From contig NZ_CP109596.1 in NCBI RefSeq assembly GCF_036327755.1, forward strand, positions 1,116,001-1,180,000: a stretch of 64,000 nt of DNA. The letters are read 5' to 3'. Numbering within the stretch: position 1 is the first letter of the stretch; every line of letters starts with the position of its first letter. The notes beneath the pieces are model-generated. The model did not search any database, was not told the DNA's origin, and was given only the letters and a program-made list of their open reading frames with translations. The DNA is from Nocardia sp. NBC_01503 (lineage in GTDB: Bacteria > Actinomycetota > Actinomycetes > Mycobacteriales > Mycobacteriaceae). A program made the translations under genes and the position numbers. Below are positions 1 through 8,382 of this stretch, one piece after another.

Positions 1-28
1 GATCCTCTCCCCTTCAACTGACCATCGC

Positions 29-54
29 ACCGGGCGTCCCTCAAAACGCCCGGT
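29..54. terminator. Hairpin, probable terminator of a gene lying before the window
   Basis: A 9-bp perfect inverted repeat (ACCGGGCGT / ACGCCCGGT) with an 8-nt loop is followed within 10 nt by a T-run at 64-68. It fits a rho-independent terminator for a + strand gene ending upstream of the window, which cannot be seen. Confidence 0.5.
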
Positions 55-142
55 CCACCCGCCTTTTTGGCGCAGCGCAGCCAATGCGATACGCTTTCCC
101 AGCCCACTCGGAAAGTCGAGAAGTCCGAGGGGGTCCACCCCC

Positions 143-218
143 GCCCTCGTAGCTCAGGGGATAGAGCGTCTGCCTCCGGAGCAGAAGGCCGCAGGTTCGA
201 ATCCTGCCGAGGGCACCA
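143..218 (+). tRNA. tRNA-Arg (anticodon CCG)
   Basis: The cloverleaf can be drawn by eye. The acceptor stem GCCCTCG pairs with CGAGGGC, the D-arm contains AGCTCAGGGGATAGAGC, and the anticodon loop CTCCGGA carries CCG, which reads CGG (Arg). The T-arm contains GGTTCGAATCC. The discriminator is A and the CCA end is encoded (216-218). A strong terminator follows directly, so it is probably transcribed alone. Confidence 0.97.
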
Positions 219-223
219 GAACG

Positions 224-260
224 TAAGGCCCCGACCAGCATTCGCCGGTCGGGGCCTTAT
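224..260 (+). terminator. Terminator after tRNA-Arg
   Basis: A 13-bp perfect stem (224-236 with 247-259, core GGCCCCGACC / GGTCGGGGCC) has a 10-nt loop and starts 6 nt after the tRNA CCA end. The flanking A/T pairs make the end of the stem U-rich. Confidence 0.85.
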
Positions 261-334
261 CTGTTCCGCACCCGAATCACGCTGCCCGCGAGCGACCCGG
301 CAAACCTGTTGGGAGCCCGTCCAATTGGTCACCG

Positions 335-727
335 CTATCGATTTCGCCGCACCGGCCCGAACAGCAGGCGGCCGACGTACGCGGTGTCGAAGTATTCGCG
401 GGCTTCGGCTATGCGGCCGTTGCTGATTCGGAAGACGATGGCTACGTGGTTGGTGAAGGGTGCGCCGTCGATGGTGGTGGCGTGCGTGGTAGCGACGGGA
501 CCGCTGCCGTCCGCGGCGGCGCGGACAATGCGCCCGGCCACATCCTGACCGGGTACCCGGCCCGGGATCGGCTCGGTTCCGTACACGCCGGTGAGCGCGA
601 AGTAGTCGCCGCGATTGACCGAGAACGCCTCGACCGCGATCACCGCTTCGTGGTCGGCGGGCTCGGGTTCGGGAACATCGGTGCGGGTGATCACCCGGTC
701 GTCCGCGGTGGCGGTCTGCGCCTTCAT
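335..727 (-). pseudogene. Chimeric ORF: N-terminus of a quinone-oxidoreductase-like MDR joined to the C-terminus of a SnoaL-like protein
   Basis: The 130-residue product has two unrelated halves. Residues 1 to about 76 (MKAQTATADD..., FSVNRGDYFAL, PGRVPGQDVAGRIV) are the start of a zinc-type or quinone-reductase medium-chain dehydrogenase, cut off before its NADPH Rossmann domain. Residues about 77-125 (ATTIDGAPFTNHVAIVFRI, GRIAEAREYFDTAYV) are the last strands of a SnoaL/NTF2-like protein. The ATG at 727 has a good AGGAGG Shine-Dalgarno on the minus strand, so the 5' end is a genuine gene start. The simplest reading is a deletion that fused two neighbouring genes in frame. Neither half should fold as a working enzyme. 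It is divergent from an HxlR regulator that may once have controlled it. Confidence 0.7.
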
Positions 728-811
728 ATTTCCTCCTCTGTCGCTGGCTTCGACGGTAGGAAGCCCGGTATCCAAGCGGAAGAAGGCAGTCTGAAGTGGT
801 ATAGGTACCTG

Positions 812-1207
812 GTGGAAACCATCGAGGTAGAGGGCACTCCGGAGTGGGATGTCTTCAATATCAACTGCCCGACGCGGCAGGTTTTCGATCGGGTCGGCGA
901 GCGCTGGACCGGTCTGGTGCTGCTGGCACTGGAGCCGGGCACCCAGCGTTTCTCGGAGTTGCGCAGGCGGATTCAGGGCATCACGCAGAAGATGCTCACC
1001 CAGACCCTGCGCGCACTGGAGCGGGACGGCATCGTCGAGCGTCAGGTCTTCGCGACGGTGCCGGTGACGGTGGAGTACTCGCTGACCCCGCTCGGCCGCA
1101 GTCTGGCGACGGCGGTGGCGGGCTTGCGGGCCTGGTCGTACGCGAATATCTCCGAGATCACCGCGGCCCGGGCCGCCTACGACGGCAGGGCCACCGACAC
1201 TCGCTAG
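812..1207 (+). CDS. HxlR-family winged-helix transcriptional regulator
   Basis: This 131-residue protein shows the HxlR signature: a Cys near the start (NINCPTRQVFDRVGERWTGLVL), then FSELRRRIQGITQKMLTQTLRALERDGIVER and YSLTPLGRSL. Length and domain order match the family, which binds DNA as a dimer and often responds to electrophiles or redox changes through the N-terminal Cys. I chose GTG at 812 because it gives a normal N-terminus; there is no strong ribosome site, so the start is uncertain. It is divergent from the broken oxidoreductase fusion. AGGTACCT, a perfect 8-bp palindrome at 803-810, lies just before the start. Confidence 0.85.
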   Translation: METIEVEGTPEWDVFNINCPTRQVFDRVGERWTGLVLLALEPGTQRFSELRRRIQGITQKMLTQTLRALERDGIVERQVFATVPVTVEYSLTPLGRSLATAVAGLRAWSYANISEITAARAAYDGRATDTR

Positions 1208-1257
1208 GGTGTGTGGCCTTGCCGCTCAATTGACCAACAGACCGGTATCTTCTGGGC

Positions 1258-2550
1258 ATGTCGGACATCCAGGAGGGGTGCGGAGACCTACCGCAGAGGC
1301 GACATGCGCGGCGGACCGGGCTGATCGCGGGCACGGCGCTGGCGGGAATCGCGGGGATGTTCATAGCCGTCGCGCCCGGGCATGCGACGCCCGTGACCAG
1401 CATTTCGATGGCCGAGGAGACCAGTGATGTGGCGGCGTTCTACACCCCGCCCGAGGACAGGCTCGTCGGGGCGCACGGCTCGGTGATCCAGCTGCGGCCG
1501 ATCGACGGCGATCCCGGAGTCGAGGGCGCGCGCAACTACCTGGTGCTGTACCGGTCCGTGGATATGCGCGGCGGTTCGGTGGCGGTATCGGGCACCCTCG
1601 CGGTACCGGACGGACAGGCGCCACCGGGTGGATGGCCGCTGATCTCGTGGGCACACGGCACCACCGGGGTGGATGATTCCTGCGCCCCATCGCACGACAC
1701 CTCCCCGGATTTCCCGGCGCACGACTACACCTCGCTGGTGCGAAAGGTGCAGGCGCAGTGGATCGCCGCGGGATACGCGGTCGCGCAGACCGACTATCAG
1801 GGGCTGGGCACGCCGGGACCGCACGGATATCTGATCGGCACCGCGGAGCAGCGCGCCGTCACCGATATGGCCAGGGCCGCAAGGGAAGTCGACCCGGAGA
1901 TCGGAACCCGCTGGGTGGCCGTGGGGCATTCACAGGGTGGCCAGGCGGCGGTTTTCACCGATGCGCAGGCCCAGCAGTGGGCGCCGGAGTTGCAGTTGCT
2001 GGGTGCGGTGGCGCTGGCCCCGGCCTCACATCAGGGCATCGGATTGCAGGCCACCCAGATGGCGACGACGGCGGGCGCGGCCACCGCGCTGGCGCCGCTC
2101 ACCGGGGGCGGAACGGCGTTCCTGCCCTTGATCATTCGTGGTGCGCAGACGGTCACCGATGTCGATCCGGCGCGCTTTCTCACCCCGCGCACGGCGGCGA
2201 TGGTTTCCCTGGCCGACTCCGGATGTATTGCGCAGCTGCGTGATTCACAGGAGTGGGGCGGTGTTCCGCCGGGTGAGGTCTTCTCCCCCGGCGGGGATAC
2301 GAGCGTCCTCACCCGCGTCCTGAATGAGAACGACCCCAGCACACTGGCTTTCTCACAGCCGCTACTGGTTCTGCAGGGCCGGGCGGATACCACCGTCCCC
2401 GCCCTCGCGACCGACGCCATGGTGGTGCGGCAGCGCGCGGCCGGTCGTCCGGTGCAGTATCGCGCCTATCCCGGGGTGGATCACCGAGGTGTCCTGGAGG
2501 CGTCCTACGCGGATGCGCTGAACTGGGTGAACGGCCGCTTCGGCAGGTGA
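1258..2550 (+). CDS. Secreted lipase/esterase, secretory lipase family (alpha/beta hydrolase)
   Basis: This 430-residue exported hydrolase has an N-terminal region with RR (about residues 18-19) followed by a hydrophobic stretch and a likely signal-peptidase site after AVAPGHA (about residues 38-44). It carries the hallmarks of the secretory lipase family (LIP, PF03583): SWAHGTTG (about 130), the nucleophile motif GHSQGG with Ser about 225, and downstream GRADTTVP (Asp about 379) and VDHRG (His about 408), which plausibly complete the triad. Such enzymes hydrolyse acylglycerols or small esters outside the cell. The last 46 nt overlap the 3' end of the convergent membrane-protein gene. Confidence 0.85.
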   Translation: MSDIQEGCGDLPQRRHARRTGLIAGTALAGIAGMFIAVAPGHATPVTSISMAEETSDVAAFYTPPEDRLVGAHGSVIQLRPIDGDPGVEGARNYLVLYRSVDMRGGSVAVSGTLAVPDGQAPPGGWPLISWAHGTTGVDDSCAPSHDTSPDFPAHDYTSLVRKVQAQWIAAGYAVAQTDYQGLGTPGPHGYLIGTAEQRAVTDMARAAREVDPEIGTRWVAVGHSQGGQAAVFTDAQAQQWAPELQLLGAVALAPASHQGIGLQATQMATTAGAATALAPLTGGGTAFLPLIIRGAQTVTDVDPARFLTPRTAAMVSLADSGCIAQLRDSQEWGGVPPGEVFSPGGDTSVLTRVLNENDPSTLAFSQPLLVLQGRADTTVPALATDAMVVRQRAAGRPVQYRAYPGVDHRGVLEASYADALNWVNGRFGR

Positions 2551-3875
2551 TCGAGTGGCCGCAGCCGGTAGAGCAGCACCAGTCCGATCGCACAGCCCAG
2601 GCTGACCGCCACCGACACCCAACCGGGTACCGCCGAGATCGCCCCCGCCGACGGATCCCGATACCAGCGTGGCGAGTAGGCGACGCGTTCGAAGCCGCTA
2701 CCGCGCAAGGCGACCACCAGGCACGGCACCAGCAGGACCGCCAGGGCCACCGCGGTGCTTCCGGCCGACCGGGAATCCGCCGCATCCGCGAAGCAGTAGC
2801 CCAGCAGTGCGCCCACCGCCGTGATGCCCAACAGCGGGACGATCATGTCGGTAAGTCCGAGCGCCGAGGTCACCGTGGCGAAGACACCGAGCGCCGCGGA
2901 GCCGAACAGCCCGAGCAGCGGTGAACCCCATCGGCGTCCGGCATAGAAGCCCGCCACCACGGCGAACAGCGGTAGCGGCACACTCCAGTCCGGTCGCGGC
3001 ACCGCGATGATGGCGCTACCGGAGTTGGCCACGGCCACCGCCGTGAGCACCACCGCGCCGTCGCGACCCGGCAGCAGGAGCGCGCCGAGCAGCGCGACCG
3101 CCACCGTGCCCACCACGACGAGCGCGATCTGCATCGGTGTCCCCGCGTGTTTGACCAGCCATTCGGTGGACACCGCGGTCATACCCACCAGGAACAGCGC
3201 GGACAGGATCGGGCCGATAGGCAGATCGCCGCCGTTCTCCTCCTCCGATTTCGGTTCCGCGCGTTGAATTCCGGCACCCACCGCCAGGGCCGCCACCGCG
3301 AGCACCAAAAGCCACAGCGGCGGGGTCCCGCCGGCTGCCCATTCGACGAGCGAAGTGGGAGATCCGCCCGAGGCGGGCAGCGCGGTGAGATCGCCGATCA
3401 GAATGCTGGAGAGTGCGCCGACGAGAAAGGCGGCAGTGGCGATGGGCCGGCCGAAGACCGCGACGGTGAGAGCCCCCAGCAGAATTCCGCCGAAGATCGA
3501 ATCGACGTAGTTGACGGTGATGAGTGTTCCGGTGAGCGCGTTGTTCACATTCCACAGGTGATCGCCGAGCAGAATCGCGGCACTCCCGAAGGCTACGACC
3601 CACGCGGTGCGCCGTCCCAGCACCACCGCGAGCGCCGCGGCGATGACCGCGAACATGGCGCCGGCGGCGGCCGCCCGCGGCATATTCAAGATCAGCAGGT
3701 CGAGCTCCAGTTGCCCCTGCTGGGTCCAGGCCAGATCGAGTGGGGCCATGAGCAACAATCCGGCGATCACCGCACCGAGGAATGCTGAGGTCGCCTCGAC
3801 AACCCCCGTGTACCGCCGTATATCCGGCATCGCAGTCACGCCCATGGGTTGCACCAACGCGAACTTCGCGCCCAT
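2505..3875 (-). CDS. Polytopic membrane protein of unknown function
   Basis: I do not recognise the family. The product (about 456 residues) has roughly a dozen hydrophobic segments, for example AFLGAVIAGLLLMAPL, LWLLVLAVAALAVGAG and VSVAVSLGCAIGLVLLYRL. The longest soluble loop (about residues 205-220) is acidic (RAEPKSEEENGG). No transporter motif stands out. I chose ATG at 3875 because a GAGAGG ribosome site lies about 9 nt upstream; a GTG at 3884 and an ATG at 3830 are alternatives. It runs into and overlaps the end of the lipase gene. A short AACAG/CTGTT dyad lies in its upstream region. Confidence 0.7.
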   Translation of the reverse strand: MGAKFALVQPMGVTAMPDIRRYTGVVEATSAFLGAVIAGLLLMAPLDLAWTQQGQLELDLLILNMPRAAAAGAMFAVIAAALAVVLGRRTAWVVAFGSAAILLGDHLWNVNNALTGTLITVNYVDSIFGGILLGALTVAVFGRPIATAAFLVGALSSILIGDLTALPASGGSPTSLVEWAAGGTPPLWLLVLAVAALAVGAGIQRAEPKSEEENGGDLPIGPILSALFLVGMTAVSTEWLVKHAGTPMQIALVVVGTVAVALLGALLLPGRDGAVVLTAVAVANSGSAIIAVPRPDWSVPLPLFAVVAGFYAGRRWGSPLLGLFGSAALGVFATVTSALGLTDMIVPLLGITAVGALLGYCFADAADSRSAGSTAVALAVLLVPCLVVALRGSGFERVAYSPRWYRDPSAGAISAVPGWVSVAVSLGCAIGLVLLYRLRPLDHLPKRPFTQFSASA

Positions 3876-3927
3876 CTTCGTCACCCTCTCACCGGTGATC
3901 GAACGCTTCTCGCGCTTCAGCAGAACT

Positions 3928-3941
3928 AACAGCTAACTGTT
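3928..3941. promoter_or_regulatory. AACAG/CTGTT dyad in the promoter region of the membrane protein gene
   Basis: In an unusually A+T-rich patch, AACAG and CTGTT form a 5-bp inverted repeat with a 4-nt spacer, and AACAG recurs at 3951-3955. It sits about 55 nt upstream of the divergent membrane-protein start and may be an operator. No matching regulator gene lies next to it. Confidence 0.3.
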
Positions 3942-4054
3942 TGCGAGATTAACAGCAAATGCGCATGCAGGTCAGGGGCAGTGACTTTGCCCATGACTCG
4001 GTTCGGTGCGCACCCGGCGGTGACCGGCCGGATGGTTTGTGCGGTGGTGAACCG

Positions 4055-4408
4055 CTATGCGCAGCGGAAGCGGAAGGTGGCGGTCGGGGTGATGCCCGGG
4101 ACCGTGCTCACCTGCTGGGCGGCATCACCGTCGAGCGCACAGCCGGACGGGGTGGCGACCTGGACGCGATAGCAGCCCGAGCCGCCGGTGTAGGTGGCGC
4201 TGCCGTCTGTCGCGGTGGTGACGGTGGTGGCCGCGCCGCCCGCGCACGGGGTGACATCGGCGGTGACGCCCGCGATGGGGAACTGTTCGACGCCGTACAC
4301 GGCCTGCACCTTCACCGCGGAGTCACCGGCGGGCGGCTGGGCCGAGGCCAGCGGGGCGAAAACGGTTGCCGCGCCTAGGACGGACATGACGAACAGCGTG
4401 CTGCGCAC
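4055..4408 (-). CDS. Small secreted protein, Cna_B/carboxypeptidase-regulatory-like fold
   Basis: The 117-residue product has a classic signal peptide (MRSTLFVMSVLGAATVFAPL, cleavage likely after ASA). The mature part (VKVQAVYGVEQFPIAGVTAD, TDGSATYTGGSGCYRV) resembles a single Ig-like SpaA/Cna_B or carboxypeptidase-regulatory beta sandwich, with four cysteines that could pair as two disulfides. The start is GTG at 4408 with an AAGGAG site 5 nt upstream. Function unknown; the fold assignment is from pattern only. Confidence 0.65.
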   Translation of the reverse strand: MRSTLFVMSVLGAATVFAPLASAQPPAGDSAVKVQAVYGVEQFPIAGVTADVTPCAGGAATTVTTATDGSATYTGGSGCYRVQVATPSGCALDGDAAQQVSTVPGITPTATFRFRCA

Positions 4409-4539
4409 CGGGACTCCTTACGTCGAACCGGGGCAATTCGCCCCCGCGTCAATATAGGTGCTCGGACCCCGCCGCGTGGGCAGCACGCCGAGCGCACGGC
4501 GGCGCTGGCACATTCACGCCGCCGCGGTGGTCATACGAC

Positions 4540-5661
4540 TCAGACGGCCAGGGCATCCCGAGCGGTGATCGCGCGGGAGGCGCCGTTGGCCGTCCCGGCC
4601 GCCGCCGAGCACTGTTCGGAGGTGAATGCCACTGCGGCACCGAGTACTTCGAGCTCGACCCGATCCCCCACCGTCGGCGCCGCCACGCTCACGCGGCGCA
4701 CCTGAATGGGTTCGGTCCGCCCGTCCAGGTCCAGGGTGAGCATGACATCCGCGCCTCGGAATTCGACGCCGCGCACGGTCGCGCAGCCTGGAGCGCCCTG
4801 GGAAACCACATGGGCGACAAGCTGTTCCGGCCGCATCATGACGGTGGCCGCACCGGCCGGGGCATCGGCCTGCACCGGAATCCGGCCCAGGGCCGTTTCG
4901 GCGGCATCGGCGCGCAGGGTCGCGTCCAGCAGGACGGTATCGCCGAGGAATCCGGCGGTGAACAGATCCGCGGGTGCCGCGTAAACCTGTTCGGGCGTGC
5001 CGACCTGGGTGAATCGGCCCGTGCACATGACCGCGACCTGATCGGCGAAGGACAGCGCCTCCTCCTGATCGTGCGTGACCAGAATGCTGGTCATACCCGC
5101 CGCGCGCAGGGTATCGGCGACGGCCTGCCGGGTCGCGGCGCGCAATCCGGTATCGAGGGCGCTGAATGGTTCGTCGAGCAGCATGAGATCGGGCTTGCGG
5201 GCCATGGCTCGGGCCAAGGCCACCCGCTGCTGCTGTCCGCCGGAGAGCTGATGTGGCCGCCGTTCCGCGTAATCCGCTCCGAGCGAGACCATTTCGAGCA
5301 GTTCGCGCACCTGCTGCCGATGCCGTCGGCGGCCGCCCAATCCGCCATCCAGGCCGTAGGCGATGTTCTGGCCGACGGTGAGGTGCGGGAAGAGCGCACC
5401 GTCCTGCGCCACATAGCCGATCTTGCGGCGGTGCGGCGGCAGCGAGAACCCTTCCCGGGTAACCACTTCCGATCCGACGGTGACCGACCCGGCGTCCGGG
5501 TTCTCGAATCCGGCGATGACCCGCAGCAGCGTGGTCTTACCGCAGCCGGAGGAGCCGACGACCGCGGTGGAGCTGCCATCGGGCACCTCGAGCCGGATAC
5601 CGTCCAGCACCCGGGTCGACCCGAAGGTCTTGGAAACGTTCTCGACGACAAGACGACTCAT
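4540..5661 (-). CDS. fbpC: Ferric iron ABC transporter ATP-binding protein (FbpC-like)
   Basis: This 373-residue ATPase energises import of Fe3+ through the adjacent permease. Walker A is GSSGCGKTT (residues 36-44), the Q-loop is GYVAQDGALF, the signature is LSGGQQQR, Walker B is LMLLDEP, and the H-loop is LVTHDQEEA. A C-terminal TOBE-like domain follows (MMRPEQL onward), as in the FbpC/FutC/PotA branch. The ATG at 5661 overlaps the permease stop (ATGA), so it is the last gene of an operon (binding protein, permease, ATPase) headed by an IdeR box. It could in principle serve another anion or metal, but the order and iron box point to ferric iron. Confidence 0.88.
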   Translation of the reverse strand: MSRLVVENVSKTFGSTRVLDGIRLEVPDGSSTAVVGSSGCGKTTLLRVIAGFENPDAGSVTVGSEVVTREGFSLPPHRRKIGYVAQDGALFPHLTVGQNIAYGLDGGLGGRRRHRQQVRELLEMVSLGADYAERRPHQLSGGQQQRVALARAMARKPDLMLLDEPFSALDTGLRAATRQAVADTLRAAGMTSILVTHDQEEALSFADQVAVMCTGRFTQVGTPEQVYAAPADLFTAGFLGDTVLLDATLRADAAETALGRIPVQADAPAGAATVMMRPEQLVAHVVSQGAPGCATVRGVEFRGADVMLTLDLDGRTEPIQVRRVSVAAPTVGDRVELEVLGAAVAFTSEQCSAAAGTANGASRAITARDALAV

Positions 5662-7208
5662 AGCCCGGCCGCCTTCCTGGATTGAGTGAACAGCAGATAC
5701 GTGACCGGCACCGCCGCGATGATCATGATCAGCGCATAGGGTGCGGCCGCCGCGTAGTCCAGTTCGCCCGAGAGCGACCAGAACCGCATGGCCAGGGTGC
5801 GAGTTCCATTGGGAGCCAACAGCAGGGTGGCGGTCAGTTCGGTGGCCACGGCAACGAAGACCATGGCCGCCGCCGAGGCCGCGGCGGGTGCGGTGAGCCG
5901 CAGTGTGACGAGCAGGAAGGTGACCGGCCGGGATTTCCCGAGCGCCTGCGATACCTCTTCCAGTCCGATCGGCACCTGGGCGAGCCCGGCGCGCACACCG
6001 ACCAGGGCACGCGGCAGGAACATCAGTGTGTACGCGGCCAGCACCGTCGCGGCCGTCTGGTAGAGCGCGGGCAGCCAGCGAATACTCACCGTCACCAGGG
6101 CCAGCGCGATCACAATGCCGGGCAGGGAGCTGGTGATGTAGTTGGCGCCCTCGATGATTCGGGCGAAGCGTGAGGTGGAGCGCACCGCGATCCAGGCGAC
6201 CGGGAAGGCGCAGAGCGTGGTGACGACGGCGGCGGTGGCGGCCAATCCGATGGTCTGGCCGAGGGATTCGCCGATATCGTCCATCACCCAGACCTTCGAT
6301 CCGCCGATACGCAGCCAGCGGATGATGGTCCACAGCGGTACCCCGAGCGCGGCGACCAGGGCGGCGGCCAGCAGGAGGAAGACCGGAATCTTGTTGATGC
6401 CCAGCCGAACCCGGATCGCGGCACGCGGTACGCCGCTGCCGATGCGGGCGTAGCGGGCATTACCGCGGGCGGCGGCCTCACCGGCCAACAGCACCAGGCA
6501 CAGCACCACCAGTACGCCCGCGAGGGTGCTGCCCGCGGCTCCGGCGAAGCTGGACTGGTACTGCTCGAAGATGGCGGTGGTGAAGGTGGAGAACCGGATC
6601 ATGGCGAAGGCGCCGTACTCGGCGAGCAGATGCAGTGAGATCAGCAGTCCGCCGCCGAGGATCGCCAAGCGCAACTGCGGCAGCACGATTCGCACGAAGA
6701 CCGCGATCGGCCCGGAGCCCAGCGCTCGCGCGGACTCCTCCACCGCCGGATCCAGGCGGCGCAGGGTGGCGGCGGCGGGCAGGTAGACCAACGGGAAGTA
6801 GGAGACGGTGGCGATGAGTACGCCCGCCCACAATCCGTTCAGCGACGGGAAGGCGCTCACCCAGCCGTAACTGTTGACGAAGGCCGGAACCGCCAGGGGC
6901 GCGGCGAATATCGGGCCCCACCAGGCGGTGCCGGGTACATCGGTGCGCTCCACGATCCAGGCCAGTCCGATGCCGAGCACCAGGCAGACCGGGACCGTGA
7001 TGACCACCAAACTCACTGTGTTGCGCAGTAATTCGCCGACCCGGGGCCGGAAGACCAGCTGTGCGGTCTCATGGAATCCGGTGCTGAGGAGCGTGGACAC
7101 GATATAGCCCAGCGGCACGAAGGTCGCGGCCACCAGCAGTAGCGCGATTATCGTGACGAGCAGCCCGGGCCGGGTGGCCCGGGAGGCGACAGCGGTCCGG
7201 ACAGCCAT
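5658..7208 (-). CDS. fbpB: Ferric iron ABC transporter permease (FbpB-like, two fused permease domains)
   Basis: The 516-residue inner-membrane protein has about 12 membrane segments arranged as two repeated binding-protein-dependent permease domains in one chain, the usual FbpB/CysT-type layout. Each half has an EAA-like loop that contacts the ATPase: EESARALGSGPIAVFVRIVL (about residues 175-195) and EEVSQALGKSRPVTFLLVTL (about 425-445). It lies 3 nt after the binding-protein stop and overlaps the ATPase start by 4 nt, so the three are translationally linked. Confidence 0.88.
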   Translation of the reverse strand: MAVRTAVASRATRPGLLVTIIALLLVAATFVPLGYIVSTLLSTGFHETAQLVFRPRVGELLRNTVSLVVITVPVCLVLGIGLAWIVERTDVPGTAWWGPIFAAPLAVPAFVNSYGWVSAFPSLNGLWAGVLIATVSYFPLVYLPAAATLRRLDPAVEESARALGSGPIAVFVRIVLPQLRLAILGGGLLISLHLLAEYGAFAMIRFSTFTTAIFEQYQSSFAGAAGSTLAGVLVVLCLVLLAGEAAARGNARYARIGSGVPRAAIRVRLGINKIPVFLLLAAALVAALGVPLWTIIRWLRIGGSKVWVMDDIGESLGQTIGLAATAAVVTTLCAFPVAWIAVRSTSRFARIIEGANYITSSLPGIVIALALVTVSIRWLPALYQTAATVLAAYTLMFLPRALVGVRAGLAQVPIGLEEVSQALGKSRPVTFLLVTLRLTAPAAASAAAMVFVAVATELTATLLLAPNGTRTLAMRFWSLSGELDYAAAAPYALIMIIAAVPVTYLLFTQSRKAAGL

Positions 7209-7211
7209 GAT

Positions 7212-8231
7212 TTAGAGCAGACCCGCCTCGGTCATGAGCTGGGTGACCTTCTTGGCATCCAGCTTGCTCGGATCGACCTTGGGCGCGTCCAGGCTCGCCA
7301 GCGGCGGGAGTGCCGGGTTGGCGGCGACGGTGGCCGAGACCGGGTACTCCATCGAGTCGCCGTCGCGCAGCACCTCCTGGCCCTTCTGCGAGGCGATGAA
7401 GGCGAGGAACCGCTGCGCGTTCTCCTGCTTCTTGCTCGACTTCAGTACGCCGCCACCGGAAATGGAGACGAAGGCGCCCGGATCCTGGTTCTTGAAGTAG
7501 TAGAGCTTGGTGTTGTTGCTGCTCTCCTTGGTGTTGGCCTGATCGCGGTACCAGTAGTAGTGGTAGATCACGCCGCCGTCGAACTGGCCGGAGTTGACGC
7601 CCTTCATGGTCGTCACATTGTTCTGCGAGGCGATGGCGTTGTCCTTCATGCCCTCGAGCCACGCCTTGGTGACGTCCTCACCTTTGAGCGCGAGCAGGGC
7701 GGCCACGATGGCCTGGAAGTCGGCGCCGGAGACGCCCGCGCTCCAGCGGCCCTTCCACTGCGGCTGCTGCAGATCCAGCAGCGACTTGGGCAGCTGGTCG
7801 CCCTGGAGCTTGCCGGTGTTGTAGACGAAAACGGTTGAGCGGGCGGCGATTCCGGTCCACTTGCCGGTGGACGGGCGGAACTGCTCGGGCACCTGGGCGA
7901 GGGTGTCGGCGTTCACGTCGGCGAAGAGTCCGGCGTTCTCGACCAGCGCCATGGCCGGGGAGTTCTCGGTGAGGAAGACATCGGCGGGCGAGTTCTTGCC
8001 CTCGGCGACGAGCTGGTTGCCCAGATCGGTGTCACCGCCCTGCCGCATGGTGACCTTGATGCCGGTCTCCTTGGTGAAGGCCTCGGCCCACTCCTTGGTC
8101 AGCGATTCGTGCTGGGCGTTGTAGACCAGGATCTCGTTGTCGTCCTTGGACGAAGCGGAGCATCCCGTCGCTGCCAGCAGGGTGATCGCGGCGATCGCGC
8201 CGGACACCAGTTTCCATCGAGCCGCTGCCAT
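7212..8231 (-). CDS. fbpA: Ferric iron ABC transporter substrate-binding lipoprotein (FbpA-like)
   Basis: The 339-residue lipoprotein has a lipobox LLAATGC, so the mature N-terminal Cys (about 24) is lipid-anchored to the outer face of the membrane. The mature part begins ILVYNAQHESL, the usual FbpA opening. The motif VIYHYYWYRDQ (about residues 223-233) contains the adjacent tyrosines that coordinate Fe3+ in this family. The ATG at 8231 has AAAGGAC 5 nt upstream. It is the first gene of the iron operon, about 32 nt downstream of an excellent IdeR box, so expression should rise when iron is scarce. Confidence 0.9.
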   Translation of the reverse strand: MAAARWKLVSGAIAAITLLAATGCSASSKDDNEILVYNAQHESLTKEWAEAFTKETGIKVTMRQGGDTDLGNQLVAEGKNSPADVFLTENSPAMALVENAGLFADVNADTLAQVPEQFRPSTGKWTGIAARSTVFVYNTGKLQGDQLPKSLLDLQQPQWKGRWSAGVSGADFQAIVAALLALKGEDVTKAWLEGMKDNAIASQNNVTTMKGVNSGQFDGGVIYHYYWYRDQANTKESSNNTKLYYFKNQDPGAFVSISGGGVLKSSKKQENAQRFLAFIASQKGQEVLRDGDSMEYPVSATVAANPALPPLASLDAPKVDPSKLDAKKVTQLMTEAGLL

Positions 8232-8263
8232 GACCGTCCTTTCGACATGCCAATCCTCATTCC

Positions 8264-8282
8264 TGAGGTTTGGCTAACCAAC
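8264..8282 (-). promoter_or_regulatory. IdeR/DtxR iron box
   Basis: TGAGGTTTGGCTAACCAAC matches the known IdeR/DtxR consensus TTAGGTTAGGCTAACCTAA at 15 of 19 positions, including the AGGTT and GGCTAACC cores. It lies 32 nt upstream of the fbpA start. Fe2+-loaded IdeR binding here would repress the operon. The regulator gene is not in the window. Confidence 0.85.
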
Positions 8283-8382
8283 CTACCGTCTCACGGGGCG
8301 GACAGATCCGGCACCCCACCGAATCGCAACCGATTTGCCGTAGTCTGCGGACATTCAGTGGTGGACCGATCGAAGGAACTCG

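Noticed and set aside
41-241. A 66-residue minus-strand ORF across the tRNA-Arg gene
   Set aside because: It is the familiar antisense reading of a tRNA (GRIRTCGLLLRRQTLYPLS); the tRNA explains the sequence completely.
4540-6333. A longer 597-residue form of the iron ABC ATPase
   Set aside because: The extra 224 residues are out-of-frame reading of the permease gene; the true ATG is at 5661 and overlaps the permease stop.
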